NCBI GenBank assembly: GCA_947184155.2
Contig: CAMXCT020006573.1
Span: 310,001-374,000 of the forward strand
Direction: 5' to 3'
Length of the DNA stretch: 64,000 nucleotides
Source of the DNA: Cladocopium goreaui
Lineage: Eukaryota > Sar > Dinophyceae > Suessiales > Symbiodiniaceae
Both the position numbers and the translations under genes were made by a program. A model generated the notes under the pieces. The model worked only from the letters and a program-made list of their open reading frames with translations. It ran no database searches and was not told where the DNA came from. This document shows positions 1-11,459 of this stretch, piece by piece. Position 1 is the stretch's first letter, and each line of letters opens with the position of its first letter.

Positions 1-2112
1 TAACTTTTGGTTCTAGGCCTTTCTGCTACATAACTTTTGGTTCTAGGCCTTTCTGCTACATAACTTTTGGTTCTAGGCCTTTCTGCTACATAACTTTTGG
101 TTCTAGGCCTTTCTGCTACATAACTTTTGGTTCTAGGCCTTTCTGCTACATAACTTTTGGTTCTAGGCCTTTCTGCTACATAACTTTTGGTTCTAGGCCT
201 TTCTGCTACATAACTTTTGGTTCTAGGCCTTTCTGCTACATAACTTTTGGTTCTAGGCCTTTCTGCTACATAACTTTTGGTTCTAGGCCTTTCTGCTACA
301 TAACTTTTGGTTCTAGGCCTTTCTGCTACATAACTTTTGGTTCTAGGCCTTTCTGCCATAACTTTTGGTTCTAGGCCTTTCTGCTACATAACTTTTGGTT
401 CTAGGCCTTTCTGCTACATAACTTTTGGTTCTAGGCCTTTCTGCTACATAACTTTTGGTTCTAGGCCTTTCTGCTACATAACTTTTGGTTCTAGGCCTTT
501 CTACACTTTTGGTTCTAGGCCTTTCTGCTACATAACTTTTGGTTCTAGGCCTTTCTGCTACATAACTTTTGGTTCTAGGCCTTTCCGCTACATAACTTTT
601 GGTTCTAGGCCTTTCTGCTACATAACTTTTGGTTCTAGGCCTTTCTGCTACATAACTTTTGGTTCTAGGCCTTTCTGCCATAACTTTTGGTTCGACATAA
701 CTTTTGGTTCTAGGCCTTTCTGCTACATAACTTTTGGTTCTAGGCCTTTCTGCTACATAACTTTTGGTTCTAGGCCTTTCTGCTACATAACTTTTGGTGC
801 TAGGCCTTTCTGCTACATAACTTTTGGTGCTAGGCCTTTCTGCTACATAACTTTTGGTTCTAGGCCTTTCTGCTACATAACTTTTGGTTCTAGGCCTTTC
901 TGCTACATAACTTTTGGTTCTAGGCCTTTCTGCTACATAACTTTTGGTTCTAGGCCTTTCTGCTACATAACTTTTGGTTCTAGGCCTTTCTGCTACATAA
1001 CTTTTGGTTCTAGGCCTTTCTGCTACATAACTTTTGGTTCTAGGCCTTTCTGCTACATAACTTTTGGTTCTAGGCCTTTCTGCTACATAACTTTTGGTTC
1101 TAGGCCTTTCTGCTACATAACTTTTGGTTCTAGGCCTTTCTGCTACATAACTTTTGGTTCTAGGCCTTTCTGCTACATAACTTTTGGTTCTAGGCCTTTC
1201 TGCTACATAACTTTTGGTTCTAGGCCTTTCTGCTACATAACCTTTGGTTCTAGGCCTTTCTGCTACATAACCTTTGGTTCTAGGCCTTTCTGCTACATAA
1301 CTTTTGGTTCTAGGCCTTTCTGCTACATAACTTTTGGTTCTAGGCCTTTCTGCTACATAACTTTTGGTTCTAGGCCTTTCTGCACTTTTGGTTCTAGGCC
1401 TTTCTGCTACATAACTTTTGGTTCTAGGCCTTTCTGCTACATAACTTTTGGTTCTAGGCCTTTCTGCTACATAACTTTTGGGTCTAGGCCTTTCTGCTAC
1501 ATAACTTTTGGTTCTAGGCCTTTCTGCTACATAACTTTTGGTTCTAGGCCTTTCGACTCATTAAACTTGTGGGTTTAGGCCTTTCTGCCTACATTAATTT
1601 TGGCTTCTAGGGCCTTTGCTACATAACTTTGGTTCTGGCCTTCTGCGCATAACTTTTGGTGCTAGGACTTTATGCATACATAACTTTTGGTTCTAGGCCT
1701 TTCTGCACATAACTTTGGGGTTCTAGGCCTTTCTGCTACATAACTTTTGGGCTAGGCCTTCTTGTACAGAAACTTTGGGTTCTAGGCCTGTATGCTACAT
1801 AACTTTTGGTTCTAGGCCTTTCTGCTCCATAACTTGGTTCGAGGGCCTTTCGATCCAGAACTTTGGTCTAGCTTTTGCTACATAACTTGGTTATAGGCCT
1901 TTCTGCTACAATTAACTTGTGGTTATAGCCTTTCTGCTACAATAACTTTGGTTCTAGGCCTTTCTGCACATAACTTTTGGTCTAGGGCCGTCTGCTAAGA
2001 CTTTTGGTTATAGGCCTTTCTGCTACATAACTTTTGGTTCTAGGCCTTTCTGCTCCATAACTTTTGGTTCTAGGCCTTTCTGCTACATAACTTTTGGTTC
2101 TAGGCCTTTCTG
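1..2112. repeat. 30-bp tandem array
   Basis: Near-perfect 30-bp units beginning TAACTTTTGGTTCTAGG run to about 1556. Units then become degenerate (indels, point changes) to about 1990, and a few clean units follow up to 2112. The period is a multiple of three, so frames stay open on both strands and give fake repetitive proteins. I see no gene in it. Confidence 0.97.
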
Positions 2113-5100
2113 CTCCCCGAGACTCTTCACCCAGAAAACCCTTCTTGCACATACTTTTCACCCATATACTCTTCACCCAGAAACTCTTCTTGCACATACT
2201 TTTCACCCATATACTTTTTACCCAGAGACTCTTCACCCAGAAACTCTTCTTGCACATACTTTTCACCCATATACTTTTAACCGAGACTCTTCAACATACT
2301 TTTCACCCATATACGAATAACCCAGAGGCTCTTCACCCAGAAACCATTCTTGCACATACTTTTTACCAATATACTTTTCACCCAGAAAATCTTCTTGTAC
2401 ATACTTTTCACCCATATACTTTTTACCCAGAAACCTATTCTTGCAAATACTTTTCACCACCATACTTTTCACCCATAGACTCTTCACCAAGAAACTCTTC
2501 TTGCACATACCTTTCAGCCATATACTTTTCACCCAGAGACTCTTTACCCAGAAACTCTTCTTGCACATACTTTTCACCCATATACTTTTCACCCAGAGAT
2601 TCTTCACCCAGAAACTCTTCCTGCACATACTTTTCACCCATATACTTTTCACCCAGAGACTCTTCACCCAGAAACCCTTCTTGCACATACTTTTCACCCA
2701 TATACTTTTCACCCAGAGACTCTTCTTGCACATACGTTTCACCCATATACTTTTCACCCAGAGACTATTCACCCAGAAACTCTTCTTGCACATACTTTTC
2801 ACTCATATACTTTTCACCCAGAGACTCTTCACCCAGAAACTCTTTTTGCACATACTTTTCACCCATATACTTTTCACCCAGAGACTCTTCACCCAGAAAC
2901 TCTTCTTGCACATACTTTTCACTCATATACTTTTCACCCAGAGACTCTTCACCCAGAAACTCTTCTTGCACATACTTTTCACCCATATACTTTTAACCCA
3001 GAGACTCTTCACCCAGAAACTTTCTTGCACATACTTTTCACCCAGAGACTCTTCACCCAGAAACTCTTCTTGCACATACTTTTCACCCATATACTTTTCA
3101 CCCAGAGACTCTTCACCCAGAAACCCTTCTTGCACATACTTTTCACCCAGAGACTCTTCACCCAGAAACTCTTCTTGCACATACTTTTAACCCATATACT
3201 TTTGTTACCCAGAGACTCTTCACCAGAAACTCTTCTTGCACATACTTTTCACCCATATACTTTCGCCCAGCGGAATCTGCACCCAGAGAAACTCTCTGGC
3301 AGGCTTTTATCCATTACTTTTACCCAGAGACTCTTCACCCAGAAACTCTTCTTGCACATACTTTTCACCCATATACTTTTCACCCAGAGACTCTTCACCC
3401 AGAAACTCTTCTCGCACATACTTTTCACACATATACTTTTCACCCAGAGACTCTTCACCCAGAAACTCTTCTTGCACATACTTTTCACCCACATACTTTT
3501 CACCCAGAGACTCTTCACCCAGAAACTCTTCTTGCAAATACTTTTCGCCCATATACTTTTCACCCAGAGACTCTTCACCCAGAAACTCTTCTTGCACATA
3601 CTTTTGACCCATATACTTTTTACCCAGAGACTCTTCCCCCAGAAACTCTTCTTGCACATACTTTTCACCCATATACTTTTCACCCAGGGACTCTTCGCCC
3701 AGAAACTCTTCTTGCACATACTTTTCGCCCAGAAACTCTTCTTGCACATGCTTTTCACCCATATACTTTTTACCCAGAAACCTCTTCTTGCAAATACTTT
3801 TCACCCACATACTTTTCACCCATAGACTCTTCACCAAGAAACTCTTCTTGCACATACCTTTCACCCATATACTTTTCACCCAGAGACTCTTCACCAAGAA
3901 ACTCTTCTTGCACATACTTTTCTCCCATATACTTTTCACCCAGAGACTCTTCACCCAGAAACTCTTCCTGCACATACTTTTCACCCATATACTTTTCACC
4001 CAGAGACTCTTCACCCAGAAACTCTTCTTGCACATACTTATCACCCAGAAACTCTTCTTGCACATGCTTTTCACCCATATATTTTTCACCTAGAGACTCT
4101 TCACCCAGAAACTCTTCTTGCACATACTTTTCACCCATATACTTTTCACCAAGAGACTCTTCTTGCACATACTTTTCACCCATATACTTTTTACCCAGAA
4201 AATCTTCACCCAGAAACTCTTCTTGCACATACTTTTCACCCATATACTTTTCATCCAGAGACTCTTCACCCAGAAACTCTTCTTGCACATACTTTTCACC
4301 CAGAAACTCTTCTTGCACATACTTTTCACCCATATACTTTTCACCCAGAGACTCTTCACCCAGAAACTCTTCTTATAAATAATTTTCACCCACATATTTT
4401 CACCCATAGACTCTTCACCCAGAAACTCTTCTTGCACATACTTTTCACTCATATACTTTTCATCCAGAGACTCTTCACCCAGAAACACTTCTTGCACATA
4501 CTCTTCACCCATATACTTTTCACCCAGAGACTCTTCACCCAGAAACTCTTCTTGCACAGACATTTCACCCAGATACTTTTCACCTAGAGACTCTTCTTGC
4601 ACATACTTATTCACCATATACGTTTCACCCATAGACTCTTCACCAAGAAACTCTTCTTGCACATAGTTTTCACCCATATACTTTTCGCCCAGAGACTCTT
4701 CACCCAGAAACTCTTCTTGCACATACTTTTCACCCATAAACTTTTCACCCACAGACTCTTCACCCAGAAACTCTTCTTGCACATACTTTTCACCCATATA
4801 CTTTTCACCCAGAGGCTCTTCACCCAGAAACTCTTCTTGCACATACTTTTCACCCTTTTCATCCAGAGACTCTTCACCCAGAAACTCTTCTTGCACATAC
4901 TTTTCACCCAAATACTTTTCACCCAGAAACTCTTCTTGCACAGACATTTCAGCCAGAGACTCTTCACCCAGAAACTCTTCTTGCACATACTTTTCACCCA
5001 TATAATTTTTACCCAGAGACTCTTCACCCAGAAACTCTTCTTGCACATACTTTTCACCAATATACTTTTCACCCCGAGACTCTTCAACCAGAAACTCTTC

Positions 5101-5930
5101 TTGCGCATATTTTTCATCCATATACTTTTCACCCAGAGACTCTTCACCCAGAAACTCTTCTTGCACAGACTTTTGACCCATATACTTTTCACTCATATAC
5201 TTTTCACCCAGAGAATCTTCACCCAGAGTCCCAGAGACTCTTCACCCAGAAACTCTTCTTGCACATACTTTTCACTCGTAAACTCTTTTTTCCCATACTT
5301 TTCACCCATATACTTTTCACCCAGAAACTCTTCACCCAGAAACTCTTCTTGCACATACTTTTCACCCAAATACTTTTCACCCAGCGACTCTTCACCCAGA
5401 ATCTCTTTTTGCACAGATTTTTCACCCATAGACTCTTCACCCAGAAACTCTTCTTGCACATACTTTTCACCCATACAGAGACTCTTCACCCAGAAACTCT
5501 TCTTGCACATACTTTTCACCCATATACGAATAACCCAGAGGCTCTTCACCCAGAAACCATTCTTGCACATACTTTTTACCAATATACTTTTCACCCAGAA
5601 AATCTTCTTGCACATACTTTTCACCCATATACTTTTTACCCAGAAACTCTTCTTGCACATCCTTTCACCCACATACTTTTCACCCAGAGACTCTTCACCC
5701 AGAAACTCTTCTTGCACATACTTTTTACCAATATACTTTTCACCCAGAGACTCTTCACCCAGAAACTCTTCTTGCACATACTTTTCACCCATATACTTTT
5801 CACCCAGAGACTCTTCACCCAGAAACTCTTATTACACATACTTTTCACCCATATACTTTTCACCCCGAGACTCTTCAACCAGAAACTCTTCTTGCACAGA
5901 CTTTTCATCCAATTTCCTTCTCTCTCCAAT
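2113..5930. repeat. 60-bp tandem array with internal sub-repeats
   Basis: The unit is 60 bp, built from related segments CACCCAGAAACTCTTC, TTGCACATACTTTTCACC and CACCCAGAGACTCTTC, with frequent loss or gain of 18-30 bp pieces. The array starts directly at the end of the 30-bp array and ends around 5930. Sixty is divisible by three, so all frames tend to stay open. The predicted proteins are only repeat translations and are not called as genes. Confidence 0.97.
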
Positions 5931-7433
5931 CTCCTCTAACTAGCTGGCCCATCTATCTGTCCATTGTCCATTGACTGAGCCCACAAAACCCCAGAAAACC
6001 GGACCTAGGGGGAATCGATACCCACCGTCACTGTTTTGCCGGTACATTACCCTGCAAAACCATACTAGCGGCCGCCATTTTTTTCCACCTATTTTCCCGA
6101 TTTTTGACCCATTTGGCAACTACCCCCCCCCCAGACCCCCTATTCTCACTTCGTTCGCAAATAGCAACTAGCCAGCTTCCCGGCTGGCTTTCGTAACAAG
6201 GTCAGACAAAGGTATCAAACTTCCAACAAGACAAGGTGATACAAACGTGCCAGACTCTCAGAATAATGATAACTGGAAAAACAATGTAATCCAGAGGTGG
6301 CGGGATTTCAACACAAAGTTGTGCAAAGGTATCAGAGCTTCAGATGCCAAGTTGATACAAAGGTACCGGACATCCAAAATGACATACAAAGATTCCGGAC
6401 TTTGAAGACAACAAGGTCACCACCCAGAAGTTGATAAGAAACCCACTATTTATCCAAATGCAAATGCTCTTTGACTGCAATCAAGAGGAAGTTACAGCAA
6501 GATTGCATCCCACTGCTCATGTTCATGAACCCGGTCGCCTCGCCCAAGGTCTTGTCTTCAGAAAAGGCGTTGTCCTATCTTGCAAATTTGGACTACGGAA
6601 ATAACATTTGGTATGCTTCACACTCCAACACTCCTCCCATCTCACTTCAATCAACTGGTTTTGCCACACGGAGTGAATTTAAAGTCTGACAGAGCAGCAT
6701 CTGCAGCCCCTATTTCGTGCCCCCAGCGCATTCGGGCGGAGGTCGCATCGGTCGTGACGTATCCTAAGTGGACCAGGTCGCCAGCATTGCGCTTCATGTC
6801 ATGGGTTACCCTTAAATCCAAAAAATATATAATAGATTAAAATAGATTCAAATAATAATTTTCCCTAGCACAATATAGTACAATGGCCATACTTGGGGAT
6901 ATACCCCATTTTCAGACAAACCCACATCTCCATGACGTTGGGACAGGTGGAAACACCTGAATCTGCGCGCTACTCATAAGCTGCTCACCAGAGGTCAATC
7001 GACATCCCCAGCTACTCGTTTCCTGCCACATTTGAAATGTGTTGGACCAAAATGGATGGAGAAATTGCTTGAAAATCGCTTGGAACCAACATGACATGGC
7101 ACACAAATGATCCAGAAGGAATCAGGTGCTTGAGGAACTCAATGACCAACCAACGACCAACCAATAATCAACGACAAACCAACGACCCGGCACGTCAAGT
7201 CGGGCTTCGGCCCCTTGCAGTGCCTCTCCCTCTCTTCGCTGTCTCCATCACCTTCATCACTCTCCTGTAGATGTGTTTCAACCACAGTGAGTCAAGCGCT
7301 CATCGAAGATAATGATGGTCTTGCTGCATTGCCAAGACTCTAGGTCCTTCAATCTCAGACATAATCGAAACGGAAGACTGCAACACATGAATAGTTTTTC
7401 AGCATGTGATTCGTTTATGAACAGTTGACGATG

Positions 7434-7470
7434 GCAAAGGCCCCAAAGGCCCCAAAGGCCCCAAAGGCCC
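7434..7470. repeat. 10-bp tandem repeat CAAAGGCCCC
   Basis: About four consecutive copies of a CAAAGGCCCC unit followed by a T6 run. Confidence 0.9.
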
Positions 7471-8202
7471 TTTTTTGGCCGAAGCTGTGCAGTGAGCCCC
7501 TTCCAAATGTGACATTAAGTGATGCCTCTGTGTCCAAAATGCCACAATGACCGGCTGGTTTCAGCACAAAAGTAAATTATTATATATATATATATATACA
7601 TATATGAGTTATAAATGCTTTCGTAGGATGATGCTGGCTTAGAAGAACAGCTTGTACAAAGCAGCACTTTACACAGATTTCAAAGTGACAGAACTTCCAG
7701 CACAGGAGCGGCTAGCCTCGTCGTCTTCCATACTTTGCCTGGTGCATCATGGGCATGACAGAAATACCACACTTCCAGTGCAATATTGTGCGTTCTATGT
7801 TTCAATTTCAATGTGATGTCACATTACACCTTACATTACTTGCATAACTACACATGTCTGAATATGGTATCTTAGAAAGCGTGGTGTGAGGTATCAAGCC
7901 TTTGTTGAATTTTGAATCACAAACACATGCACCTTATGATACTCCAAGTCATGAAAAACGCTCACGGTTTTGCAACATGTCTTCAACATCTATTGTCCAT
8001 CTATATAGTGCCAGCTGGTATTTTCTACCACACTTTGCGCCAACAACTTCATCGAACAACTTCCGATGCATGTTCAGCGATTCAAGGGAAAGAAAAAGGG
8101 GCTGAACTGACTGCTTCAATGAAAATTTCCAGCGCGCCCAATACTCACAAACTGAATCCCCTGTAGCCATCTATAGATTCTATAGCCATCTGTAGCCATG
8201 TA

Positions 8203-8275
8203 TAAATAAATATATATATATGTATGTATGTATGTATGTATTTGTGTGTGTATGTATGTGTATATATATATAGCC
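8203..8275. repeat. TA/TATG/TG microsatellite
   Basis: Compound simple repeat: (TA)n, then (TATG)n, then TG/TATG, then (TA)n. Confidence 0.9.
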
Positions 8276-8440
8276 AGCTCATGTTCCAGGTTCTTTTGCA
8301 GAAACCCAAATATGCTCCTCACCTCTTTTTGCTTAGCATCTTGGTGACCTGATTGGCCTGAGGGGCAGGCACTTCATGCAGGGGATTCGCCTCCCAGTTA
8401 TGACCATTTTACTGATGGAAGTGGTGATAAACCCTGCAAT

Positions 8441-8556
8441 GTGGGGCCCCCCAGTTATAAGTTGGTTTTTATAAGCCCCGGTAACTATAGTTATAAGTAC
8501 CATAAACCATAGTTATTGGAGTTATAAACCAACTTAGCTATCGTTTGGGGGCCCCA
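8441..8556. repeat. 116-bp imperfect inverted-repeat (hairpin) element
   Basis: The left end GTGGGGCCCCCCAGTTATAA and the right end (reverse complement GTGGGGCCCCCAAACG) pair. So do the inner AAGTTGGTTTTTATAA and TTATAAACCAACTT, and the centre TAACTATAG / CATAGTTA. The whole element can fold into one stem of about 50 bp with bulges. It may be a small MITE. No coding capacity. Confidence 0.7.
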
Positions 8557-9008
8557 CTTTGTGGGATTTTGATGATTTTTGGAAAGCCTGGGATTTTGCT
8601 GACAAGGCCCATTTCGTCGGTGTGTTGCTTCTCGTTTCCTTCCCCTTCGTTGCGAAATGTTTGACGTGACAGGACTACATCCGATGGACCTCGGGGACCG
8701 AGTCTCAGCACCTTTTTCTTGATGATCAAATTTGGACAATGGGTTTTTACATGTTTTTACCCCTTTAAATCATCCAAAATTGATCAAAAGCCACCATCCA
8801 AAACCCTCCAAAAGCCTTTTTTTTCCGGTTTTTGGTTGGTTTTTGAAGGTTTTAATGCTCCCCAAAATCATCCGCAGGCAAGTCCCATGGCTGCTATGGC
8901 TGGGTCCCAGGGCTCGCTCCTGTTCTTTTGGCCCTGGAGTCATTGAATCATGGACTATAAATGATTCAATAGCCATCAATAACCTATGATACTATATATA
9001 TATATATA

Positions 9009-9173
9009 TGCAGGCGGAAAACACCCTGTTGACGCCCAAGACTTATGGACTGCACCTGGAACTTATGCCTTAGGTAGGGCAAAGCGCTACTGAGCGGCGT
9101 TCCTGTTTCTTCAGCCTCCAAAAGGACTGCGAATGAGTCATGGCTACGATGAATGAGCCAAGTGGAACTTGCA
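9009..9173 (-). repeat. 3' LTR of copia element
   Basis: 165 bp, TGCAGG...CTTGCA, identical to 16781-16945 as far as I can compare base by base. It is unusually short for a copia LTR. Confidence 0.93.
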
Positions 9174-9178
9174 TGCCA

Positions 9179-9191
9179 CCTTCTTCCCTCC
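9179..9191 (-). other. polypurine tract of copia element
   Basis: Minus strand GGAGGGAAGAAGG, ending 5 bases before the 3' LTR. This is the expected place for plus-strand priming. Confidence 0.7.
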
Positions 9192-9263
9192 GAACTCATG
9201 TCAAAATGACGGAAAAACACAGCACCACCAAACAACAAAAACAACCGGAAAAAAAAACAACAA

Positions 9264-11459
9264 TCACTGAGCAGCAACAGCGGTGGGGACCACACTATCA
9301 ATTCCCAAATCATTGATTCTATGGTCACAGTGCGTTTGTGTGCACGGAGGGTGTATGTTTTGTTCAAGGGGCTGTTGTCCCTTCTGCTTGCGCTTTCGTG
9401 CCGAAGACATTGTGTCGTCCTCGACGATTCGCCAACATTGTCGCATGCGGTAGAACATGTGAAATTGCCTTAGTTCTTTTGCCTTAGTCAAGCCATTTCC
9501 CAACTGGGCATCCGAATTGACCCACCTCAGTATGACTTCATTGACCACTTGTGATTCCTTCAACCGCATGAGATCTATGTCCGTTCGTCGTTCAGCGCCT
9601 TTGGCCACAACGACATCTCCAGAAAGCTTGTCATACACATTACGGCTATCAGTTATTACGCAGCCACTGATGTGATTCACAGTCTCATGAACATTTCGAA
9701 TATTAACAGGGTACCCCAACAACTCCGACAATTGAAACCGAGCGAAAAACAAAAGGTCTTCCCCATTAACAGCAGCAACAGCTTCACTAGCACCAGGACT
9801 AGAACAAACTCTACTGATTTTTGAAGAGTGCCAGGCTACCAGACTCACCTCAGTGCACTGCCCTTGCAACAAACGTTTGGAAGCTACACCAATGCAGATT
9901 CCTTGGGTACTTCCGCCATCAATGCGGTTCTGAGACGCTGCATCAACCCATGCGAAAAGGCCTATCTCTTCTACAGGAATAGGGTGGATCAGCAGTTTAT
10001 GATCCTTCATGCCTTTGACCTGGTCTAAGAGGTGGTTTGCTCTCATCAGGGTGTCAACACAACTTTTGTTCACTTCTGAAAGCATGAGTCCCACCTCTGC
10101 GGAAAAATGCGGCGCCACTTGTTGGGCGTGCCAGCTGATAGCTCCTAGCAACGCTCGGAGCTGTGACTTTTCAAAATCATCCGTCTCTGCATGGCGTTCT
10201 TTGCGCCGATGTGCTCGGATGTTTATATGTTTGATGCCTTCTACGTACCTTTCTTGTGACAGAGCATATCCTCCTTTCTGATCTCTCTCAACTTGAACTC
10301 CACATTGGGTGAAGCGATCTTGTTCCCAGTCTCCCCAGCGATATTGTTGCTTGATCTGCTCGATGGTTTTGATCCATACTGGGTCCTCATCAGAACCTGA
10401 AAACAGGAAATCATCAACGTGACCTGATATGATTCCATGGAGTTTATTCTCTTTCACCAGTATCCAGCTACATGGATCAGCCCAGCATCTCCTCAAGCCA
10501 ATGCGGCCAAAGAAGTCGCAGATGGAGCGGTACCACTCCAAGGGAGCGTCCACTAGGCCATAACATGCCCGTTTCACTCTTGTTACAGAGTTGGGTGGTA
10601 AACCCATTGCCACGCAGATTTCCTCGCAAGGGATGCATAGCAGCTCACCTGGATATTCTCGGCCTTGCAGAAAGGCCCCACTCACATCGCCTTTGCGTGT
10701 CTGCCAATTCATGCCTGCTGCTATCTGCAATTGTAACTGCCGGGTTTGCCTTGTTGTTGTTGGGCTGGCTGTGGCACGATGCTCATAGAGAGGATCTTGA
10801 TATCCCAAAAGCACTGCTCTTGCCTTGGCCTTCTGTGTTCCGTCTTCTCGTAGTTTCCAAGTGAGGATCCACCTCATTCGGACTGCCTGTGTCTTGTCCG
10901 CCCGGTACTCTGGTGGTAGTGCTTCAAATGCCTTTGCGGCCAGAAAATTTGATACTTCCACTGCTTTCGCGCTGCGGAATTCTTTCAGTTGCTCTGATGT
11001 CAGTTTTCGTTCGCATACCTCAACTGATTTTCTTTTCATGGCTGCAGTAAAGAAAGCTGGTAAGTCTTGAAGAGCTCTCTCAGCACTACTTCTACTTCCT
11101 GGAAACTCAATAGCTACCTCCACAGCGGCCCCCTCTTTCTTCCAGATTGTTTTTCCCTGGCTAGCCTCCTCCACAAAGAAGGAGTCTTGTACGTGATCAC
11201 TCCAGTGTGGTGCTGCATGAAAGCCCGACGAAGGCCCTGCACGTGATCCACTGGTAGGTGATCTGCTTCTTTCTGCCCTGCGTGGCATTGCAGCAGCGTT
11301 GCTACTGTCGGGATTGTTGATGTCATAGGGGCCCGGAGAGGTCCTTGGCACTTGAGCGGGTCTCATGTCAGCCACTGTTGGTGTTCTCTTCATACGAAAA
11401 CGGTGGATTGGCTGCCATTCTGAGTCTGGATCTCTGGCACGCTCCCATTCCGCTCCCAT
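9264..11459 (-). CDS. copia reverse transcriptase-RNase H
   Basis: 731 codons from an ATG. An N-terminal linker of about 150 residues is followed by a copia reverse transcriptase (about 180-400) with KGDVSGAFLQG (catalytic Asp258) and HVDDF (Asp349, Asp350; the usual YVDD is changed to HVDD), and then RNase H (about 495-660). The RNase H acidic residues Asp506 (WVDAA), Glu559 (GASEA), Asp604 (ITDS) and Asp650 (NSDAQLGNG) are all present. The frame is -1 relative to the preceding integrase ORF and overlaps its last 70 bases. A run GTTTTC lies just before the integrase stop, so a -1 frameshift is possible, but it is not a textbook slippery heptamer. The product would copy element RNA into DNA in virus-like particles. 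Confidence 0.93.
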   Translation of the reverse strand: MGAEWERARDPDSEWQPIHRFRMKRTPTVADMRPAQVPRTSPGPYDINNPDSSNAAAMPRRAERSRSPTSGSRAGPSSGFHAAPHWSDHVQDSFFVEEASQGKTIWKKEGAAVEVAIEFPGSRSSAERALQDLPAFFTAAMKRKSVEVCERKLTSEQLKEFRSAKAVEVSNFLAAKAFEALPPEYRADKTQAVRMRWILTWKLREDGTQKAKARAVLLGYQDPLYEHRATASPTTTRQTRQLQLQIAAGMNWQTRKGDVSGAFLQGREYPGELLCIPCEEICVAMGLPPNSVTRVKRACYGLVDAPLEWYRSICDFFGRIGLRRCWADPCSWILVKENKLHGIISGHVDDFLFSGSDEDPVWIKTIEQIKQQYRWGDWEQDRFTQCGVQVERDQKGGYALSQERYVEGIKHINIRAHRRKERHAETDDFEKSQLRALLGAISWHAQQVAPHFSAEVGLMLSEVNKSCVDTLMRANHLLDQVKGMKDHKLLIHPIPVEEIGLFAWVDAASQNRIDGGSTQGICIGVASKRLLQGQCTEVSLVAWHSSKISRVCSSPGASEAVAAVNGEDLLFFARFQLSELLGYPVNIRNVHETVNHISGCVITDSRNVYDKLSGDVVVAKGAERRTDIDLMRLKESQVVNEVILRWVNSDAQLGNGLTKAKELRQFHMFYRMRQCWRIVEDDTMSSARKRKQKGQQPLEQNIHPPCTQTHCDHRINDLGIDSVVPTAVAAQ

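Larger units (their letters stand above)
5931..8440. other. non-coding stretch, no supported gene
   Basis: Unique sequence with a C10 run near 6123, a (TA)n tract near 7577-7600 and several short open frames without recognisable domains. A frame at 7949-8170 (minus) is slightly protein-like but has no neighbouring exon that I could join to it. I call no gene here. Confidence 0.6.

Noticed and set aside
337..5943. Long open frames giving repetitive proteins
   Set aside because: They are translations of 30-bp and 60-bp arrays, are open on both strands and show no non-repeat domain.
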